Both the position numbers and the translations under genes were made by a program. A stretch of DNA of 10,156 bases from Spirogloea muscicola (lineage: Eukaryota > Streptophyta > Zygnematophyceae > Spirogloeales > Spirogloeaceae). Under the pieces are notes generated by a model, which did no database searches, was not told the DNA's origin, and saw only the letters and a program-made list of their open reading frames with translations. This document shows, piece by piece, positions 1-8,800 of this stretch. Where the stretch lies: assembly GCA_009602725.1 (NCBI GenBank), contig WELB01000214.1, forward strand, positions 230,755-240,910, given 5' to 3'. Each line of letters opens with the position of its first letter. Positions within the stretch are counted from its first letter, which is position 1.

Positions 1-169
1 GCCGCCAAGCCGCCGCCGTCCGGACCGGCCTCCCGCCGCAAAGCAGGCGAGAGCTCGCGAGCCCTGGCCTCGCTCGCGTCGCCAGGCCGCGGCGGCGGCG
101 GCTGCGCCGCGCCTTCTGGCACAGACGTCTGAGCCCGAGCAGCACCGTGCCGCCGCCCTCCTTGCGCAG

Positions 170-1630
170 GTCTTGCCGCGGCGTCCACCCGGGTAAACAA
201 GGCCCGCGCACCCGCTGACGGCCGGAAGCTGGCGGCCGCCGGCGGCTCTCCGGACGAGCTCCTCTTCGAGCACAGCGTGTCGCTGGACGTCGACGCCCCG
301 CCGGACGTCGTCTGGAGCCTCTGGACGGACCTGCAGCGAGCGCCGGCGTGGTGCGACGCCGTGCCTCTACTTGGCTGCACAGCCCAGTTGCAGATGGACC
401 CCACCTGGCAGGGCGATGCCAACTTGACCTAGATCACGACTCCAATTCCTTAAGTGTTGGTCCTGAAGCTAACCCACATCATTAAATGGACCTAGGACTT
501 GCGTATCTGCCGGAGGAGGTCTTTGGCGGCAGCTTTTCTGAACAAGTGCATGGGGCACCCTCGGCCAGGATGCGATGGATCGACCGCGTGGAGCTCCTAG
601 GTTCTGAGGACGACGTTGCTCCGACGACAGCGCCTGCTCGTTCCCCGGTGGTGAACTCGCTGTCGAGATGGGTGTGCAGCACCACCGGCTTTGAGGTTGG
701 CCGTGCTCTTGACACGCGCCTGCTGTCGGCTGCGCTGTCCTCCGGCATGCGCTGCAGTCAAGCATCCGAGGAGGACACTGCTGACTGAGACGTTGGTGTC
801 CACGTCCACGCTTGCGCCCTTTGCGAGGCTGCCGCAGGTCGCATGGGTTGCAAGGATCGAGAGTGTGGTGGAGGATGAGGCTGGCAAGGAGCTGCGTTGG
901 TGCACAGTAGAGGGCCTCCGCAGCAGCGGTCGGGTCCGCTTCATGCACAGCCGTAGCAGTAGCGGCACGACTGTGGAGCTGACTGTAAGAGCTGAGCTGG
1001 CCATTCGCATGCTAGCTCGTATTGGAATGAAAGGAGCTCTGCACACTTGCCCGATCTCCTGCTGAGCTCTGCCTGATGATTGTTGCATTCGTGCTTCATG
1101 TTCGCCACCACTTCTGCAAAGTAGCAGCGTGATGCTTGAGCTCAAAATAGCAGGACTAACGTACAGACCGGTTTTGTAGATCACACATTCCTTACCACCC
1201 TCTCTTGGCAAGGTGATGGGAGACCGCGCCTTGAGCAGCCTTGTACAGGTGAAGAGATGCCTGTGGCCTTTACTCCCCTATGCTGTACACCCCTCCATGG
1301 CAGTATAAGCTGCCTCTCCCCCAGTTCTGCGTTGTGTTTTCCTCTCACCACTATTTCTGTACATAATTCCTCAATGCAGGCAACTCTGAAGAGCGACCTG
1401 GAGCACTTCCAGCAGGTGTGCTCCTCTACTATACTCCGTGCCTTTGACATCCTACATCTGACTGGTGCAGTAAGGCTTTTGTGCTTACCCTAATGTGCCA
1501 ATTAACCAAGTGCTCTTTGTAGGCTTATATCCAACTCTTGGCTATTGTCATCGAAGCTCAAGCTCGTATGTGTCACCTTCTTCTGCAGTATGCTGCAAGC
1601 TTAGTAGGAGGTGCCTCTGCTACCATTTAG
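170..1630 (+). CDS. SRPBCC (polyketide cyclase/START-like lipid-binding) protein, 5' partial
   Basis: Six exons are inferred: about 170-350, 569-695, 838-984, 1180-1248, 1380-1415 and 1523-1630 (stop TAG). All introns are GT...AG and all joins keep the frame. Spliced together they give one continuous SRPBCC domain: SVSLDVDAPPDVVWSLW, then PAW/MRWIDRVELL across the first join, LSRWVCSTTGFEV, WVARIESVVED, LRWCTVEGLRSSGRVRF, TTVELTI, LGKVMGDRALSSLVQ and finally LKSDLEHFQQ. This order matches the cyanobacterial/plastid cyclase-dehydrase family, whose hydrophobic pocket binds lipids or isoprenoids; the actual ligand is unknown. The 5' end is unresolved. The frame of the first exon has no ATG after its stop at 130-132, so it probably begins at the acceptor ending at 169, with an upstream targeting-peptide exon not identified. 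The last exon adds an unusual hydrophobic tail of 35 residues and is the least certain. The domain call is firm; a plastid location is inference. Confidence 0.85.
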
Positions 1631-2682
1631 GCAGGAAGATACCTCCCTCAACAGCACCGCCAGCACCCTAAGCATCCCTTCTGCTCATTCGTTTCACCTG
1701 AATTGCAATCCTATGCTCCCTTATTCGAGATGTGCTTTCGCATGTGCTTTCTTGGTAGCCAAGCTACAACCACGAATAACTTGTCCACCCACTAAATAAG
1801 TCAGTGACCATATCACATGGTCTTGATGTACATAGGGCTGAGCCAACACTTGGCCATGATAATCTGGTGTGCTTGCATGTGTGCACAGCTAGATCTTTGG
1901 GTCTCTCTCTCCGGGTCTCTCTCTCTGGGTCTCTCTCTGGGTCCCGGCAACACAGAGTCGTATGTATTACCAACAATGCTGCTAGTTAGGACCGGCACAT
2001 TACTGCTTTCAGCATGGTTCTTAAACAATGCGCCGCTTCAGCAAGTGCTTGTAAGCCTCAGAAATTGGACATGCGGAGCACAATGTCCAATCTTCATAGA
2101 AACTCCAACAAGCAAGGAGCTTGTGCATATTACCGCCACCACCATTACCACACCATAATCACAGCAACTGCAGCTTGCAGACTTAAGCAACCTCATTGTT
2201 TGCAAATCCGCCATACAGCAGCTCAAAGCATGTACCCTATCAACACCTAATTCTCTCAACTCTCTCACGCAGCTCACAAGGCAGTGGCTCGTCATGCAAA
2301 AGAGCCGAAAATATCTTCCATGCAAGATAAGCTCAATGCCAATGCAGTCAGTATAAGGACGGTTGCAGGTGGGCACACTGCTGTCCCTCTGCCCCTGCCC
2401 ATGACAGGAAGGAGGTCCAGCTCACGCTGACCAGGTGCATCATTGCATGGCAGGCATTTGTGGTGGAGGCAAACACATACAACAGCCCTTGTCACTCTGC
2501 TTGTCTTACAAGGCAGACTGAAACAAGGCTGCAGATGGTACGGGACGGGCTTCCTAAAGGCTACAATTTACCACTCAAGTAGCAAGAGTTGGACGATGGA
2601 AAGAGAGTCTTACAGAGATTTGTCCAGACCTCTTACAACAAGCAAGGCAGGAAGGTTGCTATATACAGATACAAAAACGGAC
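1631..2682. other. Intergenic stretch between two convergent genes
   Basis: This holds the 3' flanks of the SRPBCC gene (plus strand) and the bL34 gene (minus strand), which converge here. Short open frames occur on both strands but none shows a recognisable motif, consistent codon use or plausible splice-linked domain. A pyrimidine-rich tandem repeat lies at 1899-1945. On the minus strand, TGTAA, the usual green-algal polyadenylation signal, reads at 2637-2633 and 2614-2610, about 46 and 69 bases past the bL34 stop. Confidence 0.6.
1899..1945. repeat. Short tandem repeat, GGGTCTCTCTCT(CC/CT)
   Basis: Three nearly identical units begin with GGG and continue as a TC dinucleotide run: 1899-1912, 1913-1926 and 1927-1938. 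A decayed fourth unit, GGGTCCC, follows. One strand is therefore strongly pyrimidine-rich. It is a low-complexity minisatellite in non-coding DNA with no evident function. Confidence 0.85.
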
Positions 2683-3375
2683 TCAGGCGCTCAACTTGCT
2701 GCGGCCCTTCGCCAGCCTGCGCGCAAGCACTCGCCTCCCTCCAACAGTCTCTTTCCTGCAGAAGAGGAGGTGACAACAGGGTGGATGGGGAGTAATGACC
2801 AGTGAAAGCTAGCTGCTGCAGTCAGAAAGTTGATGATGGCATTCCAGCGGTACAAGCAAGTCAACTTAGTCAAACCCCAAACTTGAGCTCTGAGCAGCTT
2901 GTTCCCGCCTTGGCGGTGACAAAGGGAACAGGAGCAAATTCCAGCTTCTAGTTGTACACAGCCCATACCCATTCTGGCCCGTTGTCAACAAAGTATGTAC
3001 CTGGTCAGGAACCCGTGCCGCCGCTTGCGCTTGATGACGCTCGGTTGGAACGTGCGTTTGGTAGCTGCTCGTAGGGGCTCCACCGGTGACCTGCCTCCAC
3101 CGCACAGGTCAGCATGCCATGCACTTAATGCAGACTGTTTGACTGATGCAGTATGACCTTGATGAGTAAAGTATGACATGCAATAACCACGAATATCCAC
3201 CATGACATTGACAAGGCGTAGAAGTTTGAGGTATATGATTGATCAGCGACACTTTTCTTGAATATATCTGATAGTTCAAACCCCTAAACAGCAAGATACC
3301 CAGATTAGGGTGTGCAAGCCGCACTCCATCGGCAGCCAAGGCCGCTCGCGTGACGTCCGGAGGGCGATGCAACAT
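2683..3375 (-). CDS. Ribosomal protein bL34, probably mitochondrial (bL34m)
   Basis: On the minus strand three exons are inferred: 3375-3300, 3142-3001 and 2755-2683 (stop TGA at 2685-2683), giving about 96 residues. The second exon carries KRTFQPSVIKRKRRHGFLT (residues 54-72). The third carries GRRVLARRLAKGRSKLSA (79-96) after an excellent acceptor, CCTCCTCTTCTGCAG. Together they are the full bL34 signature: the KRTxQPS start, the basic RKRRHGF core and the GRRVLxRRxxKGR end. bL34 is a small, very basic protein of the large ribosomal subunit. An N-terminal extension of about 53 residues and a nuclear, spliced gene indicate import into an organelle, and the sequence looks more mitochondrial than plastid. 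The first exon is less sure: an ATG at 3203-3201 in the same frame as the second exon, with a strong Kozak context, would give 91 residues without it. The identity is firm, the start is not. Confidence 0.88.
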
Positions 3376-3745
3376 GTTATTGGTCGTGAACGACGCCTTT
3401 CTCTCAGTCTCACAGACCATAGACTTCTTGGCAGCTCACGCACAACGAGAATCAGGCCGAGCGAGTGACTGGACGGGAGGTCTCACCGGGGCTCTGGCGG
3501 GCCTTCATCGACATCCTCGACCAGCCTCGGGGGCGACATCACTGCAAGCCGGCGAGGCGGAGCCAGGGGCGACGGCGGAGGCCAGATCAGGCGGCGACCA
3601 TAAGGCATGCCAGAAGCGGTCTGACGGCAAGATGATTAACTTAGGACGTCGCCGTGAGGGCTGGCGCTGCGGCAGAGGACCGGACTTCGCCGCACCTTGG
3701 GCGAAGGCAAAGTTCTCGGGCCAGCCAGCGGGCGCGAGCGACGCC
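3376..3745. promoter_or_regulatory. Probable divergent promoter region between bL34 and pantothenate kinase
   Basis: This 370-base spacer separates a minus-strand gene starting near 3375 from a plus-strand gene starting near 3746. It is GC-rich, CpG-containing and has no clear TATA box. The kinase frame stays open upstream to about 3350, with in-frame ATGs at 3374 and 3632, so part of it could be kinase N-terminus instead. The regulatory role is inferred from geometry only. Confidence 0.4.
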
Positions 3746-3800
3746 ATGAGCTCCTCCGTGGACAGCTGCTCGTGCCCGGCGCCGGGCGCCGCCGCGGCGT

Positions 3801-3836
<36 letters not shown>

Positions 3837-4459
3837 TCAAGCGCGGCGTGTCCAGGCCCCGAGCAACCGAGCATGCTGTCGGCGCGGGGCACGAAGGTGG
3901 TGCACGGGGCGCCGCCGCGCCGGCGGCGCGCTTCGGCCTCGACATTGGCGGCACGCTCTGCAAGCTCGTCTACCTGGAGCCTGAGGGCGCCGGCTCTCCT
4001 CCCGCTGCCGCCGCGACCTCTGCTGCCGCCGCCGAGGAGCCTCGGCTGCGCAGAGCCGCCGTCCTGGACGATGAGGCCGCCGGCGGCTGCGCGGAGATGC
4101 CATCCACGTCCGGCAGGGGCGGCGGCGGCGGCGGCGGCGTCCGGAAGCTCTGGATGCCCAGCCACGCGCCGGTGCGCTTGCTCGGCCGCGGCACTCTGCA
4201 CTTCAAGCGCTTCGGTGAGCAAGCCGTTTGTACATTTGCAGTCGTCAACACTATTACCACTTGAGCCTGGCAGGACCTGCTAGCAGATGTAGTGGGACGG
4301 GCTCGGGGCTCTCGGTCGGCTATCTCAGCCCTGCCGACGACGTTGCCGATCGCTTGGCTCGTCGTCTGATGCTGCAGAGACGTGGAGAATCGAGGAGTTC
4401 CTCGAGGTGTCCAAGGAGCACTCGCTGGTGGCTGATCACCACATCATCGGCGCCACTGG
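3746..4459 (+). CDS. PANK: Type II (eukaryotic) pantothenate kinase, 3' truncated
   Basis: The enzyme phosphorylates pantothenate with ATP, the first and controlling step of coenzyme A synthesis. Two exons are visible: 3746-4214 (donor GTGAGC) and 4378-4459 (donor GTGAGG). From the ATG at 3746 there is a low-complexity N-terminus with a run of alanines, then FGLDIGGTLCKLVYLEPEG from residue 63. This is the phosphate-binding start of eukaryotic PANK, and LGRGTLHFKRF follows further on. The second exon continues it as TWRIEEFLEVSKEHSLVADH and ends in IIGATG, where family members go on as GGGAYKF and the catalytic glutamate. No such continuation exists downstream. Most of the kinase is therefore missing, probably because of an assembly join at the ambiguous base 4520. 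The region between the two motifs holds a family-atypical glycine/alanine-rich insert. In-frame ATGs at 3374 and 3632 are alternative starts. Confidence 0.88.
3801..3835. repeat. Trinucleotide (CGG)n tract coding for alanines
   Basis: Nearly twelve uninterrupted CGG/GCG units. In the kinase frame they encode a run of alanines in the poorly conserved N-terminus. A second GGC tract at 4118-4139 encodes glycines in the same exon. Confidence 0.95.
4118..4139. repeat. Trinucleotide (GGC)n tract coding for glycines
   Basis: Seven GGC units give a polyglycine run in the insert between the FGLDIGGT and GTLHFKRF motifs of the pantothenate kinase. It is likely a flexible, length-variable loop. Confidence 0.9.
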
Positions 4460-4519
4460 GTGAGGGGCCTGAGCCAATTGCCACCAGCTGACTGACTTGT
4501 CAAGACAGTACAATTGCAC

Positions 4520-4520
4520 N
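4520..4520. other. Ambiguous base, probable assembly join
   Basis: This is the only N in the window. On its left, 60 bases earlier, is the donor of a kinase intron that never finds its next exon. On its right, GC-rich helicase coding sequence begins at once. This is what a collapsed gap or contig join between two neighbouring genes would look like. A simple uncertain base call is the alternative, but it would not explain the missing kinase exons. Confidence 0.6.
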
Positions 4521-4785
4521 GCCTCCGGAGTCCGGCGGGGCTGCGGGACGGGCCTCGGAAGGCCTCCGGCAGGATGCGCAGAGGCCCCTGCGGCGCGCAG
4601 GAGCTCCCGGCCAGAGCCACGGCGCCGCCGCAGCGCTGCCGTCGCACGGCAAGGCGGCGCCGGGGCTCGTGGCCAAGCGGCCGGGCTTCGCTGGCGCGGC
4701 TAACATCCCTGGCACGGCTGCCGGGAGCAAGGCCAGCGCCGTCAGGAGCGCCGGCCATGCAAGCGGAGCTTCGAGTCCCGTAGCC

Positions 4786-7700
4786 ATGGAGGACCTGCAG
4801 GCCAGCGCCACTGCTGGGCAGCTCACGTCCGAGCAGGCGGCGAAGGTCTTCGCCGCGGCGAGCTTCCTGGACATCGGCCTGGCTCCGGCGCTGGTGGAGC
4901 ACATGGAAGGTCCGCTGTCGACCCTCACAGCCGGCTGCAAGCTCCGCTCTGCCAGCTCGATGCTCCGACTCGGCAGCCCAGCTCAGCCCGCTCAGCCGGA
5001 GGGCGGGACGGCCGCCGCCACTCTCATCGGTCGATCTGTGTCGGCGTTCAGGCCACTTGGGCTTCACCGCTCCCACGCACATTCAGAAGATGGCCATCCC
5101 GGCGATCCTGTCCGGCCGCGACACGTATCCTTCCCGAGACGCCACCAGCCTGCCTTGCATGGAAAGGCCAACCGTCTTGCAATGCTGCTTCAGTCAAGTG
5201 CACATGCCTAGCCTTGCCTTGCCTTGCCATCAGCTGTCCTGCTTTGCCTTGCATTGGCTGGCCCTGTCCCATATCCCCACACTGCAATGTAATGTAAATT
5301 GTTGTGCTCCTTAACGGCACCCTCAGGCTGGTCAAGGCTGACACAGGGACAGGCAAGACGATCGTGTACCTGGCCCCAGTCGTGCATGCTTTGCTGGGGA
5401 GGGAGTGCAAGATCAGCAGGTCGGAAGGAACATTTGGTATGTCCACCTTTCCAAGCACAGCACAAAGGATGTCAGTGATACCAAGATCTGTGTTCGCTGA
5501 CATCTACATTTCTAGTCAGCAACTTGACCTTCTGTTGAAGGTGTGAGGCTTAGATCGTTCGATCTTGAACGGTAGGCATGACAACTTGCCTTTGCCATAA
5601 GTCGAAGGCATGGTGCTGTGACCATCTGGCCCCACTTCTGATGATCCCTCGTGCTCATCTCCTGGGCCACCAGCGCTTGTTCTGGCGCCCACTCGGGAGC
5701 TCTGCCTGCAGATCGAGGCCGTGGCGCAGCAGCTGGTGCACCGCTTCCACTGGCTCGTGCCGGGGCATGTCATGGGCGGCGAGAAGCTGGCCAAGGAGAA
5801 GGCGCGCTTCCGCAAGGGTGGGGCTTCGGCAGCCCACAAGGCACATGGCTCCCTCAGCTTCAGTGCCTGCTTGTCTCGAGTAATCCATCGCGTTTACACT
5901 GACAAGTCTTTTTCTGGTCTTCAGTACAATGTGAGGACATGATTGAGCTTTTGCAACTCATAGTCTAGCTATTTGTAATAAAGCTACACTTACCAGGAGA
6001 TTCTTCTATCCAGGAGCAATTGACTTTACTACTACCAAACTTTAATAGGTATGGAGTGTAAGCAGTGTTTTCAGAATCACAGGGCTGTAGTCTTAGTCAG
6101 CACCCTAACTCCCACCTGAATGCCAGGGCTGCTTCAGGTATCACAATCCTTGTGGCCACGCCCGGGCGCCTGCTGGACCACCTGAAGAACACGGCCGCCG
6201 TTCGTCTCGACCACCTCCAGTGGCTCATCTTTGACGAAGCCGACAGGTTCTACATGCACCTCCTCACATGTTCTAAGACAAAGTCATGATACCGGAAGTC
6301 GCATTGTGATTGTTTCTGATTTATGGGAGAGAGATGCTCACTCTTTTACCTTGGTCTCTGCAGGTTACTAGACCTCGGCTTTGAGAAGGACATTGTTGAA
6401 ATCTGTGATACCCTCAAATTCAAGCGGCACGCAAAAAGGTCGACAGACGCGTCCGCCTCGGCTGCAGGAACAGTGCACAGTTCTGGCCTCCAAACCGTGC
6501 TTCTGTCCGCCACCCTGAACAACAGGGTCGACAAGCTCGCCACTCTCAGCTTGAAAGATCATATCACCGTGGGTCTGGATGAGCCCGACAGAAGAGAAGA
6601 AATCCAAGCTGCTCCTAGTGCATCAGGCAGCAAGGCTCCTGGTTCACTTGTTGTAGACGAGGCTGTAGGAGAGTGTGCAAGACCAGAGGAAGACATGCTG
6701 GAGTACCGAATTCCGAGTCAATTGCAGCAGCACTTCATCCGAGGTTGGTCCAGTCAGAGACTTCTCAATTCGGCCCATGAGGTCAGGCAGAACAGTTTGT
6801 GACGCCATTTCGGCTGCAGTGCTAGTTGTGCACATGTCAAAGGTGTGCTGGATCTTGTAAATTCTGTCTGATGAGCTTCGATGGGCTGCCCGTGCAGTGC
6901 CCTGCAGGTTGCGACTCATCTCGTTGGCCACCTTTTTAAGGTGGAAAGGTAGCTCCAGCAGCAAAGCAAAGGTCTGTGCACCTGTGGCAGACAGCCTCTA
7001 CAAGCCTTTCACATGTGCGGCTAGGAGATGTACCGTCTGAGCTGCTCATTGAGCTTCTCCGAGCTGGCTTGGCTTGCTTTTCCCAGCCACAATCTATGCC
7101 AGTTAGCAGTCAGACTGCCACCTGACTGCAATATATTATGATACCAAATTTCCCTCGATCTTTGCGCAGCTGGTGGTGTTCTTCTCTACATGCGATGCCG
7201 TGGAGTTTCACCACAGCACCTTCTCTTCGTTCACCATTACGTTGGCTGGGGATGAGGACAAGAGAAGACTATACGTGCCCTCCCCTCTCTTCAAGCTACA
7301 CGGCAGCCTCTCTCAGAAGGAGCGGGCTGAGACATTCTTCGCTTTCTCCAAGGCAGCAAACGGGATTCTCCTGTGCACGGATGTGGCAGCGCGAGGGCTC
7401 GACTTTCCGGCTGTAACTGGGATCCTACAGTATGATCCCCCCGGCGAGGCAGCTGACCATGTGCACAGGTATTTTTTGGTCCCAAGCTAAAGACCCAAGT
7501 AGTAACTTGATGTCATCTACAAACCTTGTGGTGGACTTTCTCATCACAGTTATGCATGCTGCTGGAATCCTTATTGACATCGTGCGTTCTCAAGCCCTCC
7601 ATCTTCATAAGTGGAATAGGGTTTAGGGCACCTCTGTGGCTACAGAGCTAAGTAGCAGCTAAGGTCAACACGGCAGTGGCAATCTACCCAAGTACAAACA

Positions 7701-8385
7701 TCATATTACTGTGTCGCTGCTACTCTCTTCAGGGTTGGAAGGACTGCACGCCTAGGCCAAAAGGGTGAAGCCCACCTCTTCCTCATGCCGAGTGAAGTGG
7801 AGTACCTAGACGAGTTAGCTTGCCACCAGGTAAATCTTCATGAGATGCCTTTGATGGAAATCCTGAACCACGTACCATTGGGAAAGCAAAAGCGGCTGGG
7901 CCATTCCCAGCTCCCGGAGAACCACTTTGGCGCACAACTCTTGCAGATGCGATTAGAGCCTTTTGTGGAGAGTCAGGTACATATCGTGAAGCTCATTTCC
8001 ATTACTCCCGCTGCGAGAGCCATTTCTGAGCCTTGTGGTGCTTCCAAGTCAAAGTTGAAGGTAGGGCTGCCCTTGCTTATTACTGTCTTCCATACTTGTG
8101 GCTCATAGCTTGTGGCTACTGCAGAAAACGATCAAGGTGCAAGCGGTGGACTCCTTCCGCTCGTTCGTTAGAGCTTATGCAGCTCACCGAGGCAGCCTCA
8201 AGCGGATTTTCCACCCGAAGAAGTTGCATTTAGGACATGTAGCTAAGAGCTTTGGTCTTGGAGCAGCGCCCTCGCTTCTGGGACAGTCATCAACGAAGAA
8301 AGAGTTGAAGAGGAGCAGGGACGAGCGCATTCTGAACATCAAAAGGAAGAAGCGGCGGATCAAACCAGCTCTCATGAGCGACTGA
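4786..8385 (+). CDS. DBP7: DEAD-box ATP-dependent RNA helicase, DDX31/Dbp7 family
   Basis: Ten exons: 4786-4909, 5052-5124, 5327-5436, 5674-5817, 6138-6246, 6364-6743, 6898-6971, 7170-7468, 7733-7976 and 8125-8385 (stop TGA). They total 1818 bases, a continuous 605-residue protein. All helicase motifs are present in order: Q motif GFTAPTHIQ (45-53), I ADTGTGKT (70-77), Ia PTREL (108-112), MGGEK (136-140), Ib TPGR (158-161), II DEAD (183-186), III SAT (235-237), IV VVFFSTC (340-346), [10 protein letters not shown] (408-416) and VI HRVGRTAR (437-444). GGEK...[22 protein letters not shown] and the C-terminal DUF4217 region with [11 protein letters not shown] mark the DDX31/Dbp7 branch, which acts in nucleolar assembly of the 60S ribosomal subunit. 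A lysine/arginine-rich tail (KRKKRRIK) suits nucleolar targeting. The ATG at 4786 has a good GCCATGG context, but the frame is open back to 4492, so a longer N-terminus is possible. Yeast Dbp7 and human DDX31 are longer. Confidence 0.95.
5211..5228 (+). repeat. Short (GCCTT)n repeat inside a helicase intron
   Basis: Three GCCTT units plus a partial fourth lie in the second helicase intron (5125-5326), with looser GCCTTGC copies just after. It is a microsatellite with no sign of function. Confidence 0.8.
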
Positions 8386-8716
8386 GCTCCCTATGCCTCA
8401 TCATACCAGGCCCTGGCCTTGCACGCAAATTTGTTCTTCTCATGGGCCCGAAGGTGTCCATCGTGTTGTTTGCACTTGTGGTCAGCTTGCCTGCCCAAGC
8501 TGCCTCCCAGATCAGAGAGCAACAAGGCTGAGCTGCTCTAGCAAATCGGTGGTGGCTGTGAGTGGAAATCGCAAGGACTGACTATACCAGGTCGAGCGAC
8601 AGTAAGAGGTCGTAGCATCCCATAGAAATACTACGCCCCCCGAATGTAATAGTGCACATCGGGCAGGGCGTCTTCAGGGTTTATAATGAATATAGCCACC
8701 ACATATGTGGCCAGTT
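8386..8716 (+). other. Helicase 3' flank
   Basis: No gene is seen. TGTAA, the common green-algal polyadenylation signal, occurs at 8645-8649, about 260 bases after the helicase stop, and could end the transcript. A short frame at 8393-8581 contains a CxC...CxxC cysteine cluster but has no domain context or supporting splice structure. Confidence 0.45.
8682..8687 (+). promoter_or_regulatory. TATA-like element upstream of tRNA-Asn
   Basis: TATAAT ends 30 bases before the tRNA start, in a short AT-rich patch. Plant and algal tRNA genes often carry a TATA-like element near this distance that helps RNA polymerase III initiation. The role is inferred from position. Confidence 0.35.
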
Positions 8717-8733
8717 GCTGGAGTAGCTCAGCT

Positions 8734-8766
<33 letters not shown>

Positions 8767-8790
8767 ACGGTTCAATCCCGTCCTCTAGCG
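8717..8790 (+). tRNA. tRNA-Asn (GTT)
   Basis: A complete cloverleaf of 74 bases. The acceptor stem GCTGGAG/CTCTAGC has one G-T pair and the D stem is GCTC/GAGC. The anticodon stem TGTGG/CCACA encloses loop CTGTTAA with anticodon GTT at 8751-8753. The T stem GACGG/CCGTC holds loop TTCAATC. The discriminator base is G, as expected for asparagine. There is no intron and no encoded CCA, which fits a nuclear gene. The internal A box (TAGCTCAGCTGG, from 8724) and B box (GGTTCAATCC, 8769-8778) are intact, and a TTTT polymerase III terminator follows at 8801-8804. Confidence 0.97.
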
Positions 8791-8800
8791 GACTACCGGA

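Noticed and set aside
597-1211. Long minus-strand open frame opposite the SRPBCC gene
   Set aside because: It crosses several exons and introns of the plus-strand gene, whose domain is clear, and it has no recognisable motif.
1566-1589. A 23-base GT...AG intron in the last SRPBCC exon
   Set aside because: It is far shorter than every other intron here and is not a multiple of three; reading through gives an open frame to the stop.
1764-2028. Arginine/glutamate repeat proteins on the minus strand (RERPRERDPERE)
   Set aside because: They are only translations of the GGGTCTCTCTCT tandem repeat and overlap in two frames.
2331-2795. Plus-strand open frame, broken by one TAG at 2580, with protein-like stretches (for example QRFVQTSYNKQGRK) and a cysteine/histidine patch near its start
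   Set aside because: It overlaps the last exon of bL34 on the minus strand, which has a clear family signature. I recognise no domain in the plus-strand reading, so it is most likely antisense shadow plus 3' flank.
2995-3203. Reading through the bL34 second exon to end as ...HGFLTRYILC
   Set aside because: This would lose the conserved GRRVLARRLAKGR end of bL34, which is found exactly in frame after an intron.
3505-4260. Several long minus-strand frames rich in arginine, alanine or proline
   Set aside because: They are the complement of GC-rich trinucleotide tracts in the kinase exon, a usual artefact of such composition.
4378-8385. A single fused kinase-helicase gene
   Set aside because: The kinase stops before its catalytic region, the N lies between, and there is no splice that joins the two in a sensible protein. 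Two genes with lost intervening sequence explains it better.
8393-8581. Small cysteine-rich protein after the helicase (CxC...CxxC)
   Set aside because: It lies in the helicase 3' flank, begins without supporting context and the cysteine spacing does not complete a known zinc-binding fold.
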